From Collinsella sp. (lineage in GTDB: Bacteria; Actinomycetota; Coriobacteriia; Coriobacteriales; Coriobacteriaceae): 34,144 nucleotides of DNA. Both the position numbers and the translations under genes were made by a program. Below are positions 17,378 to 25,453 of the stretch, piece by piece. Each line of letters starts with the position of its first letter. Within the stretch, counting starts at the first letter, position 1. The stretch is from contig DXLV01000017.1 of the NCBI GenBank assembly GCA_019414545.1, positions 1 through 34,144 of the forward strand, written 5' to 3'. The notes below the pieces were generated by a model. The model ran no database searches. It was not told the DNA's origin and worked only from the letters and a program-made list of their open reading frames with translations.

Positions 17378-18283
17378 ATGCGGCCCGGTGGCACTCAGAC
17401 AAAGCGCGGCGCCGCGGTGCGCATGCGACGCCGACTGGGCTTGGCGCCGCGGGCGTACGCACTGCTGTCTTGCTCGCTGGTGCTGGTCATAGCTGGCGTT
17501 TCTGCCTATGGCATGACCGTGCCGTCCATGATGCAGGCACATGCCGCACGCGAACCGCGCGTGGGGCATGAGGTCAAAAGTGACCTGGGGACCACGACTG
17601 GATATGCTTGGGCAAGTGTGGTCGCGCATATTGTGTTTGGCACCGGCGACGCGGACGGCGCCGAGGCCCCGGACAACGAAGTCACGCTTGCCAATGGCAA
17701 AACCATCGTGCTCACCAACACCAAGATCATCGATCGGTTGTCCAACAATAGCGTGGCGGCAACGGTGAATAAGGTCGAGCAGCAGAAGGAGCAGGACGCC
17801 CAGCAGTCCGGAAAGCCCGGTAGCTCGGATACTTCTGGCTCCGGCTCGGATTCGTCGAGTTCGGGCGGTGGCTCTGGGTCGGGTTCCTCTGCCGGAGGGT
17901 CTGGAAACGGCGGCTCGACGGGCGGCAACACTGACAACGATGCAAACTCCGGTGGCCTTTCCGCTGCTGAGGAAGAGAGCATTCACAGCTGGCTTGTGAC
18001 CAAGTACAACATGCTCGACGGCTATGTTTCTCGTGCCAATGACGTGGTCTCGACCTATAACTCTACGGGAGATCCCAGGCCGTGCGACAGCCTGGTCGGG
18101 GAGATGTTTGTCATTCGAGCCGAGTTCGGTCGTCAGACATTCTCGCCCCGGTCAAAGTGGTATCAGCAGTATGCCAATCTGTGGGGCTGTTACACCAACC
18201 TATGTCAATGGGTCGGCCATTACGGCGATGATGACGTCGCGCTCGGTAACTTCAACAATAACGTGGCGGCGCTTGCCCTATGA
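17378..18283 (+). CDS. Membrane-anchored Ser/Gly-rich protein, unrecognised
   Basis: 301 residues. A basic N terminus (RMRRR) is followed by one membrane helix (about 21-43), an extracytoplasmic region of about 90 residues, a low-complexity Ser/Gly/Asp/Asn linker (about 142-195) and a C-terminal region of about 100 residues with Trp and three Cys (C in RPCDSL, WGCYTNLCQW). I do not recognise the family. The ATG at 17378 has GGAGGAG upstream; the frame runs back to 17285, but that part covers the promoter. Its stop codon overlaps the start of the following kinase gene (ATGA), so it is probably a partner or substrate of that kinase. The linker resembles wall-spanning spacers. Confidence 0.75.
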   Translation: MRPGGTQTKRGAAVRMRRRLGLAPRAYALLSCSLVLVIAGVSAYGMTVPSMMQAHAAREPRVGHEVKSDLGTTTGYAWASVVAHIVFGTGDADGAEAPDNEVTLANGKTIVLTNTKIIDRLSNNSVAATVNKVEQQKEQDAQQSGKPGSSDTSGSGSDSSSSGGGSGSGSSAGGSGNGGSTGGNTDNDANSGGLSAAEEESIHSWLVTKYNMLDGYVSRANDVVSTYNSTGDPRPCDSLVGEMFVIRAEFGRQTFSPRSKWYQQYANLWGCYTNLCQWVGHYGDDDVALGNFNNNVAALAL

Positions 18284-20123
18284 TGACCGATCTTGCATCC
18301 ACCACACCACAATCGCTCGGTCGCGATCCCATGGTCGGCCTGCGCCTGGCGCGTGTCGACGGGTTTGAGCCGGCCATTGCGCTCGGTCAGGACGAACTGC
18401 CTGCCTATCTGCGTCGTTTTACGATACTGTTTGCCGACGATGCCGCCATGCGCCGTGGCGGTATCGGCCGCGTGACGCGTGCCGTCAACGCCCAAGGCGA
18501 GGCCGTGGCACTCAAGCAGCTCATCTTGCCAACGTGCGATGAGTTTGACGATGCCGCCGCCCATGAGGCGCTGGTCGCCAAGTTCAAAGCGGCGTTTCGC
18601 GAGGAATACGAATGCCATCGCGCCCTTTCGGGCCTTAAGGGCTTTCCCCGCCTCTATGGCTGGGGCGAGGTCGACGGTGTGCCTGCAATTGTCATGGAAT
18701 GGGTCGAGGGCGAGACGCTCGCCCGCTTGCGTCGCGCTTTGCCGTGGACGATGCCGGCCGCCTATCGCCGCTTGTGGCGGCGCGTCTGGGTCGCGACCTG
18801 TTCGATCTGCTCTGCCGTATGAGCCTGGTGGGCGAGGGCTTTGTCCATCGCGATATCTCGCCCGCTAATATTATGGTGCGTACGGCGCGTCTACCGCTTG
18901 ACCGGCAGCTTGCCGAGGGCACCTTTGACCTGTGCCTGATCGACTTTGGCTCGTCGCTGGCGCTTGAGCCTGCGTCGGCCGTGGCCGGTACCGGCGGCAA
19001 GGCGTCGTTTACGGAGCGCTATGCCACGCTGCGTCGCGCGACGGTTGCCTATGCCCCGCCCGAGATGCTCACCGACGATATTCCCGACCTGCGCGCTTTG
19101 CGTATGTCGCCGGCGATCGACGTCTATGCCGCAGCAAGCACGGTTTACGAGCTCATTGCCGGCGCCGCGCCATACGAAGCCGCGCCGAGCACTTCGGGCA
19201 CCTCGGGTTCGCGCAAAAAGACGCGCGACATCGCCAGCCCCTACCGTCTCAAGATGGACACGCTGCCCGACTATCCCATTGGTGCCCATGCGCCCGGTTG
19301 CGATTTGACTCAGCTGCTTCGTCGTGAGCCCGATGTGGCGCTCGCTGCGGCCGAGCAGGCCCAGCAGCTGGGGCTTGAGCCGGATTCCGAGGAGCTACGC
19401 GATGCGCTGGCGTTTGTCGATGCCCAGCTGTTCGACGTGGTGATGGCCTGTCTGTCCAGCCATCAAAAAGATCGTCCCGAGCCGGCGGCGGTCGAGGCGG
19501 CGCTCTCGGCGTTTTGTGACCACTATGCGCAAAATGTCGGTCGTTCGCTCCGCGGCGAGCCGCTCACGCCGTGCCCCATGGATGCGTCTGGCCGCGCGGT
19601 TCGTCGCGCGCTGATGGTCGGCGCGACGGTCGTCTGTGGCGTGGTTTGGGCTGTGGTCGTGGTTTCGGCCGCGCTGCTGGCGTCGGGCGCTCGCGTGACG
19701 GCGACTTTGGGATCGCTCGTGTGGTCTGGGTCGCTACCGGGTATTATTGCCGCACTGGCGTTGGCGCTGCCAGGCATAGCCGGCGTTGCCGCGGGGGCAC
19801 TTGCGCGCGATCGGCGCTCGGGCTTCCTGCAGGGTGTGCTTGCGCTTTCTGCCTGCGAGGTTCCGGTGCTGGTTGTGGCTGCATGTAGCGTATTTTCCCA
19901 ACGCGCCGTGATGGGCGGCCTTGTTGCCGCTCTGGTTGCAACCTATACGCTTACGTGGTTTTTGCTTGCGATGGGCTTTGCCTTTGAACTTCCCGTTTCG
20001 GCACCGCGACGCACAAAAGCCCAGATGGCGACTCCGCTTGCCGGTGGAGCCGCAGCTGTCCGTACTTTTGGCGGACCTGTCGAAGTATCGTCCGATTCTA
20101 TTTCTACGACCAAGGAGGCCTAG
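18280..20123 (+). pseudogene. Ser/Thr protein kinase with C-terminal membrane helices, broken by a one-base frameshift
   Basis: Two overlapping frames together make one kinase of about 614 residues. The first part (from 18280) holds the N-lobe: glycine loop GGIGRV, ALKQ lysine, and hinge VMEWVEGETLARLRRAL. It then runs off-frame and stops at 18822. The other frame resumes at DDAGRLSPLVAARLGRDLF and carries HRDISPANIM, LIDFGSS and an APPEML segment, then four to five membrane helices. Restoring one base near 18742, in the GCCGTGG stretch, would rejoin the frames. No canonical slippery heptamer is seen, so mutation or a sequencing error is more likely than programmed shifting. The start overlaps the upstream stop (ATGA). 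All catalytic motifs are kept, suggesting a recent lesion. Confidence 0.85.
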
Positions 20124-20126
20124 GTC

Positions 20127-21065
20127 ATGGCATCTCAAGTTGAGCTCACCCCATGCGGGGCCATGTTTGACATCTTTAAGCGCGCAGCGCATCTGAGCCA
20201 TATCGAGCTGTGCGGCTTGGTGCTTTCGTCCCGTCCGCTCGCCGACGGCCGCAGCCCGCAGAGCCGAGCCGCCGATCGCTCTTGGGTTTCCCGCTTTATC
20301 GTTCGCGCGCCGGTCGGCACGCTTCAGCAGCGCTACTTTGCCGAATACGGTACCTCGGCTGCGCGTATTATGTCGCAACTGGCCCTGCGCCAGCGCAATC
20401 CCATGGACTCCACGGCTGTAATCAATATGGTGTGCGGTCCTGCAGGTGAACCGATGGTACGCGCGCTCGAAGAGTGCCACCAGGACACGAATCTCTATCG
20501 CAACGCGCTCGATCGCCTGTCCCAGGCGGCGGAACTCATGCCCGCCGAGCGCGCCGAGGTCGTGCTGGTGCTGTTTGTCGCCGTCGGTTGTTCGGCGGAT
20601 GTGCGGTCCTCGGTGAACTATGCCATCGACTACGCGAACGCGACCTGCGGCGGAGGCACATCCACGCCGCGTTCGCTTGGCATGTCGCTGACTGCGGGCG
20701 AACGCGAACCCGCCCCGGCGCACCCTTTGGGCTTGCTGCGCGTGCAAAACAGTTTTGTCGTGAGCGCCCCGCGCTGGATTCAGCCGAGTGAGCAGGGTGT
20801 TGAGATTGGCGCGCTGGCCACTGGTGAGGGCGATATTACCGACGTCGGCGACGATGTCTCGGCCCGCCATGCCCATATCTGGTGCGATGCTCAAAATATC
20901 TGGCACGTCGAGGACTTGTCGTCCACCAACGGAACCGTGGTGGTAAACGGGGCCACGCGCGTTTGCATTCAGGTCGAGCCCGGCCGTTCCGCCCAGCTCA
21001 ATCCCGGCGACGAGCTCAAGCTCGGCGAATCCACTACCTATGCCATCCTCTTCGGTGCCCTCTAG
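20127..21065 (+). CDS. FHA domain protein of the second kinase operon
   Basis: 312 residues. The N-terminal 170 residues are helical and not recognised (MASQVELTPCGAMFDIFKRA...). The C-terminal FHA domain (about 205-312) has the phospho-Thr binding motifs SARHAHI and SSTNGT. It starts 3 bp after the kinase gene, with AAGGAGG at the end of that gene as ribosome site, so the two are co-translated and the FHA domain probably reads phosphorylation by this kinase. The 3' part of the gene (from about 20638) and about 120 bp after it are duplicated, with divergence, at 27384-27925. Confidence 0.88.
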   Translation: MASQVELTPCGAMFDIFKRAAHLSHIELCGLVLSSRPLADGRSPQSRAADRSWVSRFIVRAPVGTLQQRYFAEYGTSAARIMSQLALRQRNPMDSTAVINMVCGPAGEPMVRALEECHQDTNLYRNALDRLSQAAELMPAERAEVVLVLFVAVGCSADVRSSVNYAIDYANATCGGGTSTPRSLGMSLTAGEREPAPAHPLGLLRVQNSFVVSAPRWIQPSEQGVEIGALATGEGDITDVGDDVSARHAHIWCDAQNIWHVEDLSSTNGTVVVNGATRVCIQVEPGRSAQLNPGDELKLGESTTYAILFGAL

Positions 21066-21190
21066 CCGGCAGTTAAGGACGTTCCTTTTCTGCCGGCACT
21101 TGGGGACACTCCTCGGCGCGCCAGAGCCGGTCGCCTGGGGATGGAGAGGCCATTTTGGCCCTTGGCGGTCAGTCGGGGCGAAACTAGAAG
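20638..21190. repeat. Left direct repeat bracketing the accessory island
   Basis: Contains the last 140 codons of the FHA gene plus about 125 bp downstream. It aligns colinearly with 27384-27925. A stretch of 81 bases (20856-20936) is identical to 27592-27672; elsewhere differences are mostly synonymous with a few small indels. Confidence 0.85.
21065..21112 (+). terminator. REP-like hairpin after the FHA gene
   Basis: GCCGGCAG (21065-21072) pairs with CTGCCGGC (21090-21097). Inside, AAGGA pairs with TCCTT followed by TT. It overlaps the stop codon and is followed by a GGGGACACTCC motif. The same element occurs after the duplicated FHA tail at 27808-27855. It may serve as terminator; the GGGGACGTTCC/GGGGACACTCC pair also looks like a dispersed repeat. 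Confidence 0.5.
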
Positions 21191-22094
21191 ATCTTTCCGA
21201 TTCGCGGCTGTTCATGCTTGTAGAGCATCTAAAACAATAGGATGTTATTCTGGAATATGCCGGGTGCGTGAACTTGCCTGTCTTAGCCTTAATAAGGTAT
21301 AGGGGAGTTTGGCTCAGGGGTTCCGTGTTGTTCTTCAGCGCAGTATTGTGGGACAGATTTGCTGAGATTGGCGCCTTACACCGCAGAGCGCACGGAAGGC
21401 TCTCGATTTGTGTTCTGGCCCCAGAATACAGGGCCTGATACTTACCAACTGTGGCATGGATGTAACATCTGTAGAAATCAACCCTTTTGTTGTCGACCTT
21501 TGTAAGAAAAACACTGCCATCAACTCTTTGGATGACGAAACTAGGGTGCTTGAGGGGAGCCTTTACTCCCCTCTGAGAGATGACTCATGTTTTTCGCTTG
21601 TCGTTGTGAATCCTCCGTTACTGCCGATTCCGGATGAGATTCCTTATCCCTTCGTTTGAGATGGAGGACAATCGGGTCTGGATAAAACACTTCGTATTCT
21701 TAAGGGTGGCGATACGCATTTAGAGAAAAACGGTAAATACTGCTAATAGGGGTGACGACGATGGTGCGGGGGCGACCCGCGATGCTCTCATCAATACGTC
21801 GGATACTTGGGAAATCAGGTCTAGATGCATGTATGATGATGCTGTGTGGCTATTCAATTAATCCGCGTTCCGAATGGGTGCAGGGTATAGCTGCGACATC
21901 GTATGCTTTTGACCCGGCGCGATACTCAGATATTTCTGAGGCGGTTGACGAAGTTTATACGCACTATGCCGCGCAAGGCGTTTCGGAAGTTTGCACATCT
22001 ACGTTACGGGCTTAGGTTTCTTCAAGCGAGCAGGCCGGTTGCGTTATTTCGAGCGATTTTTCTAGTCTAGACGACAAAAGGCAAAGGATTTGAT
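21186..22094 (+). pseudogene. Degraded SAM-dependent methyltransferase
   Basis: Pieces in different frames read as one class I methyltransferase. An N-terminal fragment (KLEDLSDSRLFMLVEHLKQ) ends at a TAG. A stretch near 21330 (YCGTDLLRLAPYTAER) is followed after a shift by ALDLCSGPRIQGLILTNCG and VTSVEINPF (SAM-binding motifs I and II) and VVNPPLLPIP (the NPP catalytic motif). An in-frame TGA at 21657-21659 interrupts a segment normally reading VGGGG. Further shifted fragments include SSIRRILGKSGLDACMMMLCGYSIN (21785 onward) and a TAG at 22013. At least two stops and two shifts mean it is not functional. The substrate is unknown. Its lower GC marks the start of the island. Confidence 0.65.
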
Positions 22095-22140
22095 GGGTAT
22101 AAAACGCGGACGTTTGTGGGCGGATGCTCAAATCTATTGT

Positions 22141-22184
22141 GGCAATCGGGCGGTTGAAAAAGATATTTCAACCGCCCGATTGCC
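22141..22184. repeat. Perfect 19-bp inverted repeat upstream of the ABC transporter
   Basis: Arms 22141-22159 and 22166-22184 are exact reverse complements with a six-base AAGATA loop. The stem is GC-rich (core CGGGCGGTTG). No T-run follows on either strand, so it is not a standard terminator. It lies 146 bp upstream of the ABC transporter start. Confidence 0.75.
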
Positions 22185-22330
22185 AGGTTCGTCGGAGGAG
22201 ATGTCCGATTCCGACTCTCTTGTAGGAAGAGCTTGAGATCGTATTGGCCCAAGGCAATCTTAAAGCAGTCTCATTGGCAAATCTTCGCTCCTGTTGTGTT
22301 GAGGTGTAAGGTATCAGTGATTGATGTTTT

Positions 22331-23986
22331 GTGGCGGGTAGATTGGGGCCTTCCTTGATTCGATGCGTTCTCTCGAGGTTCATCAGAGCAAAAGGGGCTT
22401 TCGTCTTCATTGCTATCACGGTGATTGGAACCGCTCTCTCCTATGCCATGCCATACGTGAACGGGAAATTCTTAGATTTTCTTCTCGGTAACCGCAGCGA
22501 AAGAGACGCCGTACTCTTCGCGCTCCTGGTTGCGTCAATAGGAGTTTTCTCCACCCTCTTTACTTATTTTGCAGGAACACTTTCCATTCGCATAACCACG
22601 AGACTTTCCTTTGATCTTCTCAGGGAGGCCGTCTTGCGTTTTGAAAGAGACGATTACTTGGTGAGTCGGACCATCGATCCAGCCTATACAACGCAACGGA
22701 TTATTTCCGACTCTAGCGTGGTCTCATCCTTCGTTTTGGCGAATTTTATCAGTGCGCCGCTGTCCATTGTAGCCATTCCCATCGTATTGCTTATCATATG
22801 GTCAATTGATTCAACTCTCGCGGTGTTTTCCATCATTCTCCTCATCGTGTATTTCTGTGTAATTACTGGGTTGAGGAAACTTTTGTATAGGGTCACGTAT
22901 GAGAAGAAAGAGGCGGACAGCGCCTTTTACGCCGCAATTGCATCGCAGCTTAATCAGATTCTCAACATTCAACTGACATCTTCGTACGGCAAGAGCGAAC
23001 AAGCGCTCGACGCTGGGTTTAAGAGCTATTTTCCCAAAGTTTTGCGCTCCGGAAAGCTATCATATTCTCTGACATCGCTCGATGGTCTTTTCGCAGCGTT
23101 GTTTCAAGCGGTGATACTTGTTGTTTCCGGAGTACGAATCATTAACGGAACTATGTCAATAGGCGAGTACACTATCATCGGTACATACTTCGCGGTTCTC
23201 TTTAAGACTTTGAAAAGTATGATGTCATTGTTCAAATCCTATCAAGATGCCAAAGCATCATGGGATAGGACGGCTATCGCGACGAGAGAAAAGGAGAGAT
23301 CGGGGTGGAATCGGACCGATTTAGCTAAACTCGATGAAATAAATGACATTTCGGTATCTGATTTGGAATTCTCGGTTGCCCTTCCAGACGGATCTGTCCG
23401 AGAGGTCCTCGGCGGGTTTTCTTTCAAGTTTTCCGGTCCTGGTACATATTGCATAGTTGGGGAAAACGGAAGAGGCAAGACGTCACTTCTTTACTTGATG
23501 CTCGGGCTATACTCATCGAAAGGCAAAGTAAAATACAACGGCGTGCCAATCGAAGAATGCGACTTGGATTACATACGTGCGAGAGAGATATCGTGCTGCC
23601 CACAGTCGTGCTTCGCGCCGGACGAAACGGTGAAAGAGCTGTTAGAGTATTTCGACACGCCCTTTTCTTCCTATCACCGGGGTGTAGATGGCCTACTTTC
23701 GCTGGAAAACAGCGTGAAGGAGTTGCTCGGGAAACGTTGCTCCGCGCTTTCGGGCGGTGAGCTGCGCCGAGTGTACTTATGGTCGGCGATTTCACGCAAG
23801 TCGTCAGTTTTGGTACTCGACGAGCCCACGACTGGGTTAGACGCTGTAAGCCGCGCCGAGCTTGCGGCCTATGTTAAGCGCAACAAGCAAAGCCAGCTGA
23901 TCATCATTGTCTCTCACGATGACGAGATGGTCGGCGCGGTAGAAGGGGTAGTGGATTTAGGCAGCATGTACCGGGGTAAATGCTGA
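22331..23986 (+). CDS. ABC exporter, fused membrane and ATPase domains
   Basis: 551 residues, a half-transporter that should work as a dimer. Six membrane helices occupy about residues 20-305. The nucleotide-binding domain has Walker A GENGRGKT (377-384), a Q-loop in CCPQS (about 425), signature LSGGE (473-477), Walker B with DEPTTGLD (497-504) and the H-loop SHDD (from 528). There is no C39 peptidase domain, so it would not cut leader peptides itself. It is convergent with the radical SAM/precursor operon, and its likely job is export of the modified peptide, or immunity. The GTG at 22331 is the first in-frame start; the ribosome site is weak, so the true start may be one of the TTG codons at 22343 or 22355. 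Base composition is AT-richer than the core genes. Confidence 0.9.
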   Translation: MAGRLGPSLIRCVLSRFIRAKGAFVFIAITVIGTALSYAMPYVNGKFLDFLLGNRSERDAVLFALLVASIGVFSTLFTYFAGTLSIRITTRLSFDLLREAVLRFERDDYLVSRTIDPAYTTQRIISDSSVVSSFVLANFISAPLSIVAIPIVLLIIWSIDSTLAVFSIILLIVYFCVITGLRKLLYRVTYEKKEADSAFYAAIASQLNQILNIQLTSSYGKSEQALDAGFKSYFPKVLRSGKLSYSLTSLDGLFAALFQAVILVVSGVRIINGTMSIGEYTIIGTYFAVLFKTLKSMMSLFKSYQDAKASWDRTAIATREKERSGWNRTDLAKLDEINDISVSDLEFSVALPDGSVREVLGGFSFKFSGPGTYCIVGENGRGKTSLLYLMLGLYSSKGKVKYNGVPIEECDLDYIRAREISCCPQSCFAPDETVKELLEYFDTPFSSYHRGVDGLLSLENSVKELLGKRCSALSGGELRRVYLWSAISRKSSVLVLDEPTTGLDAVSRAELAAYVKRNKQSQLIIIVSHDDEMVGAVEGVVDLGSMYRGKC

Positions 23987-24354
23987 CAAGTGTAGTGCTA
24001 CCCAACTGACAGAGATAACAAAAAAGCGATGCAGATGCACGTAGCATTCAGTCGGTTCGGACTCGGTGCCTTCACGCCATCGCAACGCTTTCAGATATAG
24101 TTCTCATTCTCTTACTAAAGGAAACTTTAGTCTACGTTGTCTTGTCGAGACAGAGGTGAAGCGAAGTGTTGTCGCGACGTATCTTATTCCAGGTGGCTCA
24201 GTATCATCGTGAGAATCACACCAAAGTGTACTTACAATTCTCGTGTCCCACGGACAACATGAGCTGAGCATTGAGGTTCCACCCTTTGCTGCAACTACAC
24301 GGGGTTGGACGGCAATGAATATGCCGGGCCGCATGCCACGCGCAGCGGGGGTCC

Positions 24355-24480
24355 ATGCCCCAGTATGTTGCCTACAGCAGCCTCGATGTCCACGCACACA
24401 TCATCTCTGCCTTCGTGTTCAATCCGTTTGCCGGAGAGTGCGAGGGTTACAAGGCCGTAGAATACGAGCCGAACAAATGA
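24355..24480 (+). pseudogene. Remnant of an IS110-type transposase N terminus
   Basis: A 41-codon frame (MPQYVAYSSLDVHAH..., then IISAFVFNPFAGECEGYKAVEYEPNK) resembles the start of IS110-family transposases, where a DVH-type motif (here LDVHAH, supplying the first catalytic Asp) opens the RuvC-like domain. It stops at a TGA and nothing further downstream continues it. Assignment is by eye from the motif only. Confidence 0.45.
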
Positions 24481-24578
24481 AATGCGGTATCGACGCATAG
24501 GATTAAACTGACGATTGCTTTGCACCGATAATACGCCCGGAAAGCCGCTATGGGTGGCGGCCCGGGTTAAATTGAGAG

Positions 24579-24622
24579 GCCCGTCCGATCACTTTCATGT
24601 GACGAACGGTCGGGCTTCTTAT
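24579..24622. terminator. Imperfect hairpin, possible bidirectional terminator
   Basis: GCCCG...CGATCAC pairs with GTGACG...CGGGC with small bulges, and TTCTTATT follows on the plus strand. It sits between the plus-strand ABC gene and the end of the minus-strand peptide operon, about 60 bp beyond the last small gene. Confidence 0.4.
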
Positions 24623-24683
24623 TCCACTTGCCAATGCTCGGCTCATATTGGAAGAAAGCTACGCTAATGTTTGCGTGATACTC

Positions 24684-24791
24684 CTATTTTTTCCGAAGAA
24701 AGAATCGGATAATGAAGAATAACAATAAAAAAGGTGCCAGATATAAAGCAAGTACAAAGGTTAATCCAACGAGACCTTGCAATAATGGCAT
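24684..24791 (-). CDS. 35-residue single-helix membrane protein
   Basis: A very small gene with a strong ribosome site: GGGAGGAG ends two bases before the ATG. The product starts MPLLQGLVGL, has a hydrophobic stretch filling nearly all of residues 2-31 (two Phe/Leu-rich halves around a Pro) and ends in a basic tail, RFFLRKK. It is the last gene of the minus-strand RiPP set, about 80 bp after the second precursor. Small membrane proteins in such clusters often serve in immunity or as transporter accessories, but that is only an inference. The reading frame, ribosome site and composition support a real gene; no homologue is known to me. Confidence 0.65.
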   Translation of the reverse strand: MPLLQGLVGLTFVLALYLAPFLLLFFIIRFFLRKK

Positions 24792-24870
24792 AACTCCTCC
24801 CAGACACGAGATTTTGGTATTTGTCCCCATCTTATTTTGAATTGGACCAAATAGTTCCTAGACACAAAAA

Positions 24871-25050
24871 CTACTCGTCAACTGGATCGCACCAATCTGC
24901 TGGCAAAACACAGCTTGATTCTTTATCGACATAGCACCAATCCGCAACAGGGCACTCGGCGATGTCGTAAAAATTGCATATATCAACTCCAAGACAACAA
25001 GGCTCAACGGGAGTATGTTCATTTGAACCAACAGGATGGATATGCTTCAT
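24871..25050 (-). CDS. RiPP precursor peptide B (Cys/Asp-rich, C-x3-D motifs)
   Basis: 59 residues. The leader starts MKHIHPVGSNEHTPVEP, identical in its first six residues to precursor A. The core has seven Cys (18, 19, 25, 33, 39, 47, 54), and four of them are followed by Asp at position +4: C19-D23, C25-D29, C33-D37 and C54-D58. A repeated ADWC occurs at 36-39 and 51-54. C-x3-D is the substrate pattern for Cys-Asp thioether linkage in freyrasin-type ranthipeptides. GAGGAG lies six bases before the ATG. It is placed 30 bp after precursor A, downstream of the radical SAM gene. Too short for most gene finders. Confidence 0.75.
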   Translation of the reverse strand: MKHIHPVGSNEHTPVEPCCLGVDICNFYDIAECPVADWCYVDKESSCVLPADWCDPVDE

Positions 25051-25080
25051 AACAGCTCCTCACCTTAATCCAATTAGAGA

Positions 25081-25284
25081 CTACGTTTGATCAATGCCAC
25101 AGTGATCTACAACGCAGATGCTGCCGCCATCCATGTCATAGTCGCAGTAATCGTATGCACCACAGCCATCTGCTTTATCATAAACAGTACAGATGTCAGT
25201 AATGCCCAAGAGGCAGTCAAAAGACATCGGCTTCACGCCTGCCTCGTCGCCACTTCCTGGATTAATCGGATGAATATGCTTCAC
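25081..25284 (-). CDS. RiPP precursor peptide A (Cys/Asp-rich)
   Basis: 67 residues starting at a GTG with AGGGAGGT directly upstream. Leader MKHIHPINPGSGDEAGVKP; core from about residue 23 with six Cys (24, 32, 41, 47, 57, 62) and ten Asp. C32-D36 and C41-D45 are C-x3-D; the others have Asp at +3, +5 or +6. It aligns with precursor B through the MKHIHP leader and the core segments LLGITDIC-TVYD and CLGVDIC-NFYD. The frame is open further upstream, but the ribosome site and the match to precursor B fix the GTG. It is separated from the maturase gene by 169 bp, room for its own promoter. It should be the substrate of the radical SAM enzyme. Confidence 0.78.
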   Translation of the reverse strand: MKHIHPINPGSGDEAGVKPMSFDCLLGITDICTVYDKADGCGAYDYCDYDMDGGSICVVDHCGIDQT

Positions 25285-25453
25285 GACTACCTCCCTTTGA
25301 GTGCAGAAAAACCTCAATATTGTGTATAACAAACCAAGATGTCTAGTTCACCATATTTCTAGAATGGTTTCGGCGAACGTAGCAATAAGCTTCGCAGACG
25401 GTAATCAGAAGAACGAACACCTCCACAATGGTGACAGCAATGCGCTGAACCGC

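Larger units (their letters stand above)
23987..24683. other. 697-bp region between the convergent ABC and RiPP genes
   Basis: No intact gene seen. It holds an IS110-like transposase remnant (24355-24480) and a terminator-like hairpin (24579-24622), and otherwise short unrelated open frames. The mixed composition suggests several past insertions and deletions. Confidence 0.6.

Noticed and set aside
19734..21215. A 493-codon minus-strand frame across the second kinase and FHA genes.
   Set aside because: Antisense to well-supported genes; composition is typical of a shadow frame.
22093..22236. A 47-codon frame starting MGIKRGRLWAD with a possible ribosome site.
   Set aside because: It spans the perfect 19-bp hairpin and shows no similarity to the precursor peptides; more likely chance.
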